Below are positions 41,259 to 64,000 of a stretch of DNA of 64,000 bases, in pieces. The notes beneath the pieces are model-generated. The model worked only from the letters and a program-made list of their open reading frames with translations. It was not told the origin of the DNA and ran no database searches. The number at the start of each line of letters is the position of its first letter. Position 1 is the stretch's first letter. This DNA comes from Xestospongia bergquistia (lineage: Eukaryota > Porifera > Demospongiae > Haplosclerida > Petrosiidae): the NCBI GenBank assembly GCA_963965975.1, contig OZ014422.1:186001-250000 (forward strand). Reading direction: 5' to 3'. The translations under genes were made by a program, and so were the position numbers.

Positions 41259-42561
41259 TATATTTAAATGTTTTAGGACCTCTCCTTCTATCTTTATTGT
41301 TATGGTAGAAAGGACAAGCATAGCCTTGCCGACATAGTCTTGGTGGTCGCTTACAAGGATCTGTCTTGTAATAGGTGAGAACAAAACTAGAATCTACAAT
41401 GACAAAACTATAATATCACGCAACTTGTCTATTTACTCTACTAACTGTATTATGTAGGCAATATGGGTGTGTGTGTGTGTGTGTAGTGTTAATAATGTGT
41501 GCCTGTTATGTTACTAGCTTGTGTGTTGACTTACTCACTTCCTCAACTTAACACATACAAATACAATACAAAGTCATTATTACTTGTCAATCAATAGTAT
41601 AGGAAAAGTGAAAGTATTTGGAGCTAAAGAAGATATTCTCAAATGTTTTGATGTTTATCAATTAGCTTTTAATCAACAGAATCGTTAACAGTTACATCTG
41701 ATTCAAGTGATATTACATGTAGTGTTAATAATATTACCAGTACATTATTATTATAAGTACTTTATAGCACTTCTCAAATTTATGCTAAAAATGTGCTGAG
41801 TAGATATAGCACTATTCACTAGTCATACATGTAATTGGCTTACCATGCCATCTGGGATCATCCACAAGAACACCTTTCTCTCGTTCTAAACTTCCCACGA
41901 GAGGAGACACGAGTTTATCTTCCTCTCCTTCACCTGTTAGTTCTCGTATATCGTACACAGGTGCTCTGAGGTCATGAGGGCCGTGAGCAAATGCACAGTG
42001 AGGTCCGTTCTTGACACAAAATCCTCTTGAGTCTGTTTCATACACACATGTACTGGTTTTGTAATATCGTAAATGATAGCGTCTCTCGGTGTCCCCAGCA
42101 TTTCGATGCAAAAAAGGACAACTAGTTATTTCAAAATGAAGTTATTAAAATAATAAAATTATAACTTACTCATCTCCATTAGGACATATGCCTGTGTTTT
42201 CATCATATGTGGAACAGTATGTATCTGGACTATAGTTAAAAGTCCCATCCCGACGTCGCATGGGTCTCCGTCTTCTCTGGTTCATAAAATGCCAGTAGAA
42301 GCAGGTATAGGGACGATGTTGTGTACACTTATGTTGAAGGAATAATTTACATTGTTCAACACGGAACTCTTTGAGGTAACTAGAAAGGTAGACAATCAAT
42401 AAATAGCATTGGACAATATTGTTCACTTTATTACTTTTACATAATATAAAGACTTGTAATTTTTATTATAAGAGAGCTTACGTGTAGTGGAAAGGTTTTT
42501 CAGTGACTGTACTCAATCCTCCAGCACTACTAACCCTCTGAAACGTGTCTGGACCAGCCAT
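38968..42561 (-). CDS. UNK: Unkempt-type CCCH zinc-finger / RING RNA-binding protein
   Basis: Starts at ATG 42561 (MAGPDTFQRV) and ends ARVAQRVTVLLPEISPP at 38968. The CCCH finger cluster begins with YLKEFRVEQCKLFLQHKC, then NQRRRRPMRRRDGTFNYSP, CPNGDECPFLHRNAGDTERR, YHLRYYKTSTCVYETD and GPHCAFAHGPHDLRAPVYDIRE, very close to remembered unkempt. A second cluster follows with CPYYHN-type, QCSYCHTRTEQQFHPE and GPFCAFAHD motifs. The middle is Ser/Pro-rich, then a coiled coil (39237-39640) and a C-terminal RING with CIKCMELPRSVLFQPCQHCVLC and CPHCNAR. Vertebrate UNK binds UAG-containing mRNAs and represses translation during neuronal morphogenesis; the sponge role is unknown. A CT/GA microsatellite (41212-41255) begins right at a donor (GTGAGAGAG on the gene strand). 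Confidence 0.94.
41212..41255. repeat. (CT)n microsatellite at a UNK 5' splice site
   Basis: 44 bases of CT on the plus strand. On the gene strand the intron begins GTGAGAGAGAG, so the repeat abuts the donor. Confidence 0.95.
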
Positions 42562-42922
42562 TGACTCAGCTGATCTTATAGACACTCCCTCCCACTCCAG
42601 ATTTAGAGCCACCGTCTTGTTTAGTGAAATAAAAAGTAGAGATACTAAAACTGGAGAGAAAGAAAGAACTGGAGAGGTTTTCTTTCGTACGTAGAGTTAG
42701 GGAGAGGGCTATCAGCCCCTTTGTTTACATCCGTATCTTTTGATACGTTTACTGTCTATAACATAATGGACTCGTTCCGAGATTTTTGGAGAAGAACGGG
42801 ATCCAGACTTGGTTACCATAGAAACAAACGCATGCGCACTGCTAATTAGCTAAACTGCAAGATAGGCAATATTAAAATTAATAAATTTATTTTTCATAAT
42901 TTTGATAAATAAAAGCTAATGA
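42562..42922 (-). promoter_or_regulatory. UNK promoter / ANKZF1 3' flank
   Basis: 361 bases between two minus-strand genes. It contains two small perfect hairpins near the middle, GGGCT-ATC-AGCCC (about 42707) and CGTATC-TTTT-GATACG (about 42732), and a purine-rich stretch on the plus strand (42640-42680). These may be promoter or 5' UTR structures of UNK. Confidence 0.4.
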
Positions 42923-45685
42923 TTAATTTTTATTCAAATTTTGTCTGTGCTCTCGTACACATTCAATTTTGCAATATTTATACTGCAAGCGTTCAAACGG
43001 TACCACACCACAGAGGTTGGTACCACACCAATCACATGAACCATATCTATAATAACATATTAATATTATCATCAACACAATACATTGTCTGACTTTGTCA
43101 CATTAAAACTTGTTGGAGCTTGTGCAGCCATTCGTTTCTCAGCAGCCAAAGCTCTTTTTTCTCTGTCAGTTAATACGCCAACTATCTGCTGTTGAGATGA
43201 CTCCACCCCTTTGAGTTCCTCTATTACAAGGACCTCCTATAGGACTAACTGATCCACAAAATATATAATATAACTACATACTCTCTTTTTTTCCTTTTGC
43301 AATTTCCTTTGAATCTTTTTCTTTTCTACTTTCTTTGCTTTACGAACTGACTCCATTTCATCCGTCAATGGACTAGGTATCTATTAGTAAGAAGTGCATA
43401 GTATCAGTATAGGAATGAGGCAGTATGAGTATGAGACTATGAAGTAGTACACACCTGAGCTGCTGCATAATCATAAGCTCTAGGAAAGTTGTTCATAAAT
43501 CTTCTAAAAGTATCTCGAGTTGGTTTATCTCTAGCTAATAAATAAGGTACCTTACCATTGCCATCTCTAAACAATGTTATTATAACACTTAATAAGTTTA
43601 TAATTAACATACTTTATAATAGGGTTAGCCCCATGTAATAATAACACGCGAATGACATCAACATGACCACTGGAAGAAGCAACATGTAGTGCTGTGATAT
43701 TATCAATAGTAGAGTTAACATCAAGTTTAAATTCCTGATCACTAGATGTAGGCTGATCAATAGATGACACTACAGGTTGATCAGTAGATGATGCTACAGG
43801 CTGATCAGCAGATGATGATATAGATTGATCAGTAGATGTCAATTGATCAGTAGATGATGATACAGATTGATCAGTAGATGTCAATTGATCAATAGATGAT
43901 GATACAGATTGATCAGTAGATGTCAATTGATCAATAGATGATGATACAGATTGATCAGTAGATGTCAATTGATCAATAGATAATGGTATAGATTGATCAG
44001 TAGATGATGATAAAAGCTGATAGTCTGATTTTCTTAACAGTTTCAATAAGGCCTCAACATCTCCATGACGACAGTAGGTATGTAGCTCCATCACAAGAGG
44101 ATCAATGACCTCCTTTTTTTCTTTCTTTTTTCTCCGTCTTTTCTTTATTTTGGGAGTACATGTTTCAGACAAGAATTCATCTCTCTCCTCATCACTTTCA
44201 TTGAATGGACTAATTTCTGCTTTGGTCTCAAGAACATTAACATGAGCCTCAGACACATCAGTATGAGTCTCAGGAGTATCAGTATGGGTCCCAGACACAT
44301 CAGTATGACTCTCAGGAGTATCAGTATGGGTCCCAGACACATCAGTATGAGTCTCAGGAGCATCAATATGGGTCTCAGTATAGCTAGTCTTGGTCTGAGT
44401 CTTTCTAGTAGCACTAGGTGAAGGATATTTTAATCCACTATAAACAGTAGCTAGTTTTAACTGAACCGATTTGATTTGACTAAAAGTTGGTCGACGAGTT
44501 ATAAATGGGATACTTCTGATACGAGGATCTCCTATAAGATAAGTCATTATAAACAACATTAATACAATTATACTAATTTACCAAAGGTCAAAGGTGAGTT
44601 TCGTCCAGTTGTAAAGGCATGTTTATTATGTTTAGGTGCTCTTATAAATACAGCTGTGGCTTTATCAATATAAGGTTTCCATGACAACAATAGATCATCA
44701 ATTTCCTATAATTATAATGATAATTATTTTATTGACAATACACGTACACATACCTGTTCCAAAGCAGCTTCATTATATCGTCGAAGACTAGCCCCAGCTG
44801 ATTTAGGCTTATGACTACCTTGATGTGCATCTCTGGACGACTGAATAGTTCCTCTTTTAGCTCGTACTGTGTAACGATGATATGTTTTATGATCCAAAAC
44901 ATTTGATCTGTTATAATTGAGTTTATAATAATTTAAATTATACTCTAATTACTTACCCATGGAAGACAGCTCCAGCAAAATGGCCACCAGATCTCATTAA
45001 AATGATCCATACTTGTGGTTTTGTGAGGTCTGCTATAGCATGTAATAATTCACTCATAGATATATTCATATCCTAATAGAGTGTTGTTACATTAATGTAC
45101 ATTGAATTAATAAAGTACTTTGGTATGTGAGAGAAGACAGCGATACACAGCATGTAATGTGCCATCAGATGTTGAAAACATCAGTAGCGGAGAACCTGGT
45201 AATTTGGTAGGTACCTCTTCCTCTTCCTTTAGCGGTTTGACGTCCTCTTCGGAGTCACTTTCTGACCCAGATATACTGGATAAGTCATCTATCATGAAGA
45301 ATGTAGATCACATGATATGTCATGTGACTATAATACCTGATAAACGTTCAAATTCATCTTGAGAAAATGAAGACAATCCTTTTAATCGTCTTTTTAGATT
45401 GTGACGATGCCAATCTAAACGATAATGTTCCACCTAAACAGTATGATCATGTGACAATCACATAACAGATAATACCTGTTCCTCTCTATTAGCAAAAGTC
45501 ACATGACAAGATGTACACTGAACATCAGATATTGTTCGAGTAATCTCTTCATCTACTTTTGTTTCTTGTTTTTCTATTAATAGTCTTTCATTTCCTAATC
45601 TAAGTTGTAAATTCTCATCAGTTAAAAGAGAAACAGCTTCAGCTGAGAACAATGACACTTGTTTAACTCCTTTCTCTCTCTCCAT
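42923..45685 (-). CDS. ANKZF1: ANKZF1/Vms1-type ribosome quality-control factor
   Basis: Releases nascent chains from stalled 60S ribosomes in known homologues. It starts at ATG 45685 ([10 protein letters not shown]). A zinc finger comes first ([31 protein letters not shown]), then the VLRF1 release-factor domain with [18 protein letters not shown] and the key [10 protein letters not shown], where the catalytic Gln of the GTxQ motif is present. This is followed by [15 protein letters not shown], a low-complexity region with two coding repeats, ankyrin repeats ([26 protein letters not shown]) and a C-terminal segment with a Cys cluster ([22 protein letters not shown]) ending NLNKN at 42923. 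It shares a 154-base divergent promoter with the PHB-depolymerase-like gene. Domain order fits ANKZF1. Confidence 0.93.
43740..44020 (-). repeat. Coding tandem repeat in ANKZF1 ([14 protein letters not shown])
   Basis: Repeats of 42 bases (with 21-base sub-units) encode Ser/Thr/Asp/Gln-rich units such as [14 protein letters not shown], all in frame, placed between the first ankyrin-like helix and the next. It is likely a disordered length-variable linker. Confidence 0.88.
44225..44385 (-). repeat. Coding tandem repeat in ANKZF1 ([14 protein letters not shown])
   Basis: 42-base units encode [14 protein letters not shown]-type repeats, in frame, upstream of the Lys-rich [13 protein letters not shown] segment. 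Confidence 0.88.
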
Positions 45686-45839
45686 TACTCCGTTTGTACT
45701 ACAATAGATCTCTGGATAAGACCTACTCTCTGATCCTTTTTATACTCTCCAATGCTAAGTCATTCTTGCCTTTCAGCCATATTTCACCACAGAACTGCAA
45801 CCAACCAGCTCCACCCACTTACCAAAATTGGCTTTCATC

Positions 45840-47345
45840 ATGAACTACTCATCGTCCCTTTGTAATTTTTTACTGCTGGTGGCTTCACTTGCAGCTGATG
45901 TACCAACTCTTGGTATAGTTCAAATAAAAATTATAAAAAATTGCTCTTCACTTTTAGGATCTTATAATGTTGACAAGAACAAGCTTTCTATCTCTGGATT
46001 CTCGTCAGGTGGATTTTTTACTGCTCAATTCCATGTAGCCTTCTCTAAGATCATCATGGGAGCTGGGATCATAGCAGGATTAATGCAAAAGCATTACCTA
46101 TCCATTCTCTATATAATGTAATGACAACATTAATGTATTATTGTTTTAGTTACCTTCCCATTTCACAGTCTATGAAATACAATATGAAGTCGACACACTA
46201 TAAAAGATATTAGATTATATATAATGTATAAACTATATATACTAACTAGTATTATTATGACAAGCTGAAACAGAATATAATATCCAATACTGTCCATACT
46301 AGAGTACAGTGAAAGAATTGTTTACTAAATTCCATAGGCTCATGATTTTGATTTGGAAATTATTGTATAAAATTTTATCACCATATATTAATGTCTTACA
46401 TTACTTTCCACTACATTATTTTTATTAGCTGGTTTAATATCTCCATAGATTATGNNNNNNNNNNNNNNNNNNNNNNNNNNNNNNNNNNNNNNNNNNNNNN
46501 NNNNNNNNNNNNNNNNNNNNNNNNNNNNNNNNNNNNNNNNNNNNNNNNNNNNNNNNNNNNNNNNNNNNNNNNNNNNNNNNNNNNNNNNNNNNNNNNNNNN
46601 NNNNNNNNNNNNNNNNNNNNNNNNNNNNNNNNNNNNNNNNNNNNNNNNNNNNNNCTGCATATCATATACTACAACATATCTATGGAGATATTAAACCAGC
46701 TAATAAAAATAATGTAGTGGAAAGTAATGTAAGACATTAATATATTATAATAATATTTTATATATTAATATTCTCTCTAGCTTATGGAATTTAGTCAAAC
46801 AGAGTTCTTTTCATCATCCTCTAGTATGGACAGTATTGGATATATTTATGTACCTACAGCTTGTCATAATAATGGGACTAGTTAGTATATATAGTTTATA
46901 CATTATATATAATCTAATATCTTTTATAGTGTGTCGACTTCATATTGCATTTCATGGCTGCAAACAAGGAAGGTAAACATTGAGAGACAATAAAATATTA
47001 AGTTTCTGTTTATTGTTATACATAGAGAATTCATAGACACTACCTATGCATTGCATGCTGAATACGATGGAATTGCTGAAGTCAATAATATTATTGTAGT
47101 TTATCCTCAAATTCACAAATCTTTATTGACTAACCCAAATGGATGCTGGGATTGGTAAGGACCTATTAATGTAACATTCTCTGTTATATTATAATATTTT
47201 ATTAATAGGTGGGGGTACACGACAGCTGATTATGGTAAGATAGTTTCCAATGACAACATGTAGTTAACTAGATTTTGTAGCTGTTAAAAATGGTACCCAG
47301 ATGGCAGGAGTAAGAAAGATACTTGGTCGAGTAGCTGGTGTGTAG
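45840..47345 (+). CDS. Secreted PHB-depolymerase-like esterase, interrupted by assembly gap
   Basis: Starts at ATG 45840 with a signal peptide (MNYSSSLCNFLLLVASLAA) followed by YNVDKNKLSISGFSSGGFF, which carries the G-x-S-x-G nucleophile box (GFSSG) in the context seen in extracellular poly(3-hydroxybutyrate) depolymerases. The first exon ends near IIMGAGIIAG; its donor is unclear. Exons right of the gap (about 46789-46880, 46931-46971, 47026-47155, 47209-47236, 47279-47345) read SMDSIGYIYVPTAC, CRLHIAFHGCKQG, NNIIVVYPQIHK, NPNGCWDWWGYTTADY and VKNGTQMAGVRKI, ending GRVAGV. These match the depolymerase C-terminal half (HGC, YPQ, NPNGCWDWWGY). Five GT..AG introns show it is eukaryotic DNA, not contamination. 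The middle is missing or lies in the 200-N gap. Substrate is unproven; a bacterial or fungal origin by transfer is an inference. Confidence 0.75.
46171..46449 (-). pseudogene. Decayed inverted copy of the PHB-depolymerase-like exons
   Basis: The reverse complement of this stretch aligns with 46678-46957, including the exon with SMDSIGYIYVP and the start of the exon with CRLHIAFHG, but with several small indels and substitutions. These break the frame and the HGC motif. It forms the left arm of an inverted repeat around the gap. Confidence 0.7.
46455..46654. other. Assembly gap (200 N)
   Basis: Exactly 200 undetermined bases, so probably a size-defaulted scaffold gap. Open frames crossing it are meaningless. 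Confidence 0.99.
46678..46957. repeat. Right arm of inverted repeat around the gap
   Basis: Reverse-complement partner of 46171-46449. It contains intact exon sequence of the depolymerase-like gene. Near the gap (TATGGAGATATTAAACCAGC...) the arms are almost identical, and they diverge further out. Confidence 0.8.
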
Positions 47346-47682
47346 AAAAATAACTCATTTAAACTGAATAATGACATGAGTGTCCAGAGAAATGTAAATG
47401 ATCCCTCAATTCACAATATATCTATTATTCTGATCAATAAAATTGTTTTACTATATTAATAATTACACTACTGTCAATTTAGATCTAAGTACATAGAAAG
47501 CCACTTAGCTACTATAGCTCAAATTACCTATAGTTGAATTAACATCTGTGGAAACCACTTTACTATACTACCCTTAATCTACTAGACATTACATAATTTG
47601 AGACTTACTTAGGATTCTGAACCACAACAATCATTCTTTTATGTGATACATAATCAAAAGTAGAGTAGTAGGTGATCATCAT

Positions 47683-47828
47683 GTTATTGTTAGCAAAGTT
47701 AATGTTTTTTATTTTATATATACTGGTAATACAATGAGAATGGTTTTAAACAGAACTAATGTTTTTGTTATTGTTGGCAAAACTAATGTTTTTATTTTAT
47801 ATATACTGGTAATACAAGGAGAATGGTT
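47683..47828. repeat. Direct 60-bp repeat at axin B 3' end
   Basis: Two copies of about 60 bases (47683-47745 and 47768-47828), sharing TATATATACTGGTAATACAA and GAGAATGGTT, spaced about 85 bases apart. The second copy overlaps the axin B stop codon. The rest of the convergent interval 47346-47826 is AT-rich with no gene. Confidence 0.8.
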
Positions 47829-49399
47829 ACAAGTCGTCAACTTTTTCAACATGGCCTACAATCTTTCCTTCATATAGTGGTAACTGTTGACTATCTTCTG
47901 ATATCTCTTCCAATATCTCACTGCCTAGCTCTTCACAGAAACTTTTAAAGAAGAATCTAACACAAAAAATTTACTAAAATATCAGATGTAATTTATATTA
48001 CCTGTAATGACCTCTTCTGGCAAATACTTTCTCTTTAAATTCACCCAAAGTAAGTTGATTTGATTGTACTCTCTTTGCTAGAGTACTATTAAAACCATCC
48101 ATTGTGTATGCTACAAGAAGAGAGTCAGTTGAAGAAGGAACAGCTGGTGACATAGCTCTCAATGGTGGTTGTTGAAAAGTAGGTGGAATAAAACGAGATG
48201 ATGGGGGTGGACGTCTGGGATTACTTGTCATACGACGCACACTAGACAGATATCTATATGAAATAATTGAAATAAATGATTTAATTAATTTTAGTATGTT
48301 ATTAATTTGACAACAATTACCTGGAATGTCTGGTACTACGAGGTACAAAAACCTTTGAATTAGATGAATGAGAGGTTGCCGTAAAACAAGAAGAGCTATC
48401 GTCAGATGAGTAAGCCCTTGGATAATTATTAAAATGACGATGGCCTTGTATTGTTGGATATAATTCTTCTGAATGTACAGAGTTATTCATTAACATGGTA
48501 GCAGCCACCTGGGCCTCGGCATCGTCATCCGATGACTGATTAATATAATGATGTTGATTTTCAAGATAAGATTCTACACGTTCTATGCAGTTTTCACTGC
48601 TCAAGTACTGAAGAACACTTCTACCAATGCCACTATCACTAACATAACTAGATGATGATGATGAATATTTCTGACGAATCTGGACAAGTTAATTCAAGAA
48701 TCAAATGAGGATACTAGACAATATACTGACCTTTCTTAGTATATCCAACTCTTTTGGGATATCTTCATCAAAAAGAGCATATTTGATTGCTCCTGGTGCA
48801 TCATACCACTCTATAGACTAAATATGATATAAAATCATTATATAATTTAATATATATATAGAGAGAGAGGATGCAATTTACCATAATGTCTTCATAAGAC
48901 TTTCCAGCTTCTCTAGCGATGTCTTGTGCTTGTTGCTTAAGAATAGCGTGTTTGTTTTGTACATACTTTAATTTTTTGTACAAAATATCATAGAACTGGC
49001 TTTGAGTAAGTATCTTGTGTTTGCTGTAATGTGTAGTTATTCCAGTAGAGTATTGTATCTATTAATATATAGAGTACTAATATTATTACACACAGTAACA
49101 TGGTAAGATCTTACACGAGGTGAGTATTCTGTGTCTGAATGAGCATTTCTTGGTGTATACATTAACTTTTTAACAATTGATCTTCCAGCAGATATACAAT
49201 AATACCTTGATGACTCTACTTCTCTATCTACTTCAGTTGTAAATGTAGTCGAGATTGTCCTGAGAGGTGTAGTATAAGATTGTGTTTGAACTCTTTCTTC
49301 TTCAACCTCACATTCAGCAATAGTATCTTCTTTTTCGCGAGCATCTCCACTAATACGTTCGAGAGCTTCCTCCAGAGCCGTTTCATGATCATCAGCCAT
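47827..49399 (-). CDS. Axin-like protein without RGS domain, copy B
   Basis: Paralogue of axin A, intact in frame through all exons. It starts MADDHETALEEALERISGD (A has MAVDHELALEEALQRIGGD), but where A continues into its roughly 125-residue RGS domain, B has only a short Thr/Glu/Arg-rich stretch and then rejoins A at YTPRNAHSDTEYSPR. Later exons follow A closely (QFYDILYKKL, IAREAGKSYEDIM, WYDAPGAIKYALFDED, VAATMLMNNSVHSEEL), and the DIX region is essentially identical in protein (LLVAYTMDGF... HYRFFFKSFCEELGSEILE), ending VEKVDDL. Even intron sequences are alike. With DIX and no RGS it could polymerise with axin/Dishevelled but should not bind APC through RGS, so a modulator or dominant-negative role is possible. 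It ends opposite the depolymerase-like gene and begins 261 bases from the TBCD stop. Confidence 0.9.
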
Positions 49400-49660
49400 A
49401 TATAATATCTACTCTCTGCTTCTCTAGACGAGTATCATCAATAGCATACCTTAAGTTGGCCCTTTTAAGGTACTTGACTTCATAGTCCTTTGTATTCATC
49501 ACAAGATAAAGTGAGATACTAACAGAACAAAGACTGACAAACACGTTTGCTGTTAAGGCGGCATTTGTCAAAGGGAAAGAGCACGTTTGAGGTATCTCAT
49601 TAAAGGAATAGCATAATATTTAATTTGTACAATAAATTTAGTTCATATTTTTTTCTGAAT

Positions 49661-56352
<6,692 letters not shown>

Positions 56353-56529
56353 TACTTGTGCAATAAGGGGTTAAATATTTATTTTCAATCATCAAGTAAA
56401 TTTAAAATATAGAAATAAAAATAATATATCATTACAAGTTGCCCAAAAAATTACAATGAATTAATAATATAATTAATAAATATAATTTGTAACATAAAAG
56501 TAATTTAACAGAAACAACAGACATATTAA

Positions 56530-64000
<7,471 letters not shown>

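Noticed and set aside
46171-46454. Left inverted arm as a working minus-strand esterase gene
   Set aside because: Indels break the frame and the HGC motif is lost.
46388-46717. Open frames through the N run
   Set aside because: 200 undetermined bases; no coding evidence.
47827-49399. Axin B as a pseudogene
   Set aside because: All exons stay in frame, splice sites are intact and the DIX domain is complete.

Overview
The window reads as nuclear DNA from an early-branching animal, most likely a demosponge such as Amphimedon. This is an inference. It rests on metazoan-only families (axin with RGS and DIX domains, a delphilin-type formin, TXNDC11, unkempt, VPS35L, an ATF4-type bZIP, NBEAL) in a very compact, AT-rich genome. 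Most introns are about 45-100 bases with GT..AG ends, and neighbouring genes are often less than 300 bases apart. There is no operon, phage or CRISPR structure.

Layout, left to right: C-terminal part of a coiled-coil protein (+); axin A with RGS and DIX (+); CEP95-like centrosomal protein (-); TUG/ASPSCR1 (+), divergent from CEP95 across 56 bases; DDX47 helicase (-) divergent from SNX29 (+); ecdysoneless ECD (-) divergent from an ATF4-type bZIP (+) that carries two upstream ORFs; VPS35L (-) divergent from an undescribed SH2-like/cysteine-rich membrane protein (+); a delphilin-like PDZ/HHD/formin (+); an intronless BTB-Kelch protein (-); a G-protein alpha subunit (+); TXNDC11 (+); unkempt (-); ANKZF1/Vms1 (-); a secreted PHB-depolymerase-like gene (+) around a 200-N gap flanked by an inverted repeat; axin B (-), a second axin that keeps DIX but lacks RGS; TBCD (-); and a neurobeachin-like BEACH/WD40 gene (-) that runs off the right edge.

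The genes do not form one pathway. Themes are Wnt scaffolding (two axins), membrane traffic (VPS35L, SNX29, TUG, NBEAL), protein quality control and stress (ATF4, ANKZF1, TXNDC11), and cytoskeleton/centrosome (TBCD, CEP95, formin). Introns hold many microsatellites and minisatellites, and two short motifs (GGGTGTGG and paired TCATGTGA) recur throughout.

The most interesting signals are: the ATF4 leader, with a three-codon uORF1 and an overlapping out-of-frame uORF2 as in vertebrate ATF4, plus an intron inside uORF2; the intact RGS-less axin duplicate; the SH2-like domain that has Tyr in place of the phosphotyrosine-binding Arg, joined to a poly-Cys membrane tail; and the intron-bearing PHB-depolymerase-like gene. 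Exon boundaries were read by eye from splice signals and family similarity remembered rather than searched, so small errors in exon ends are possible.
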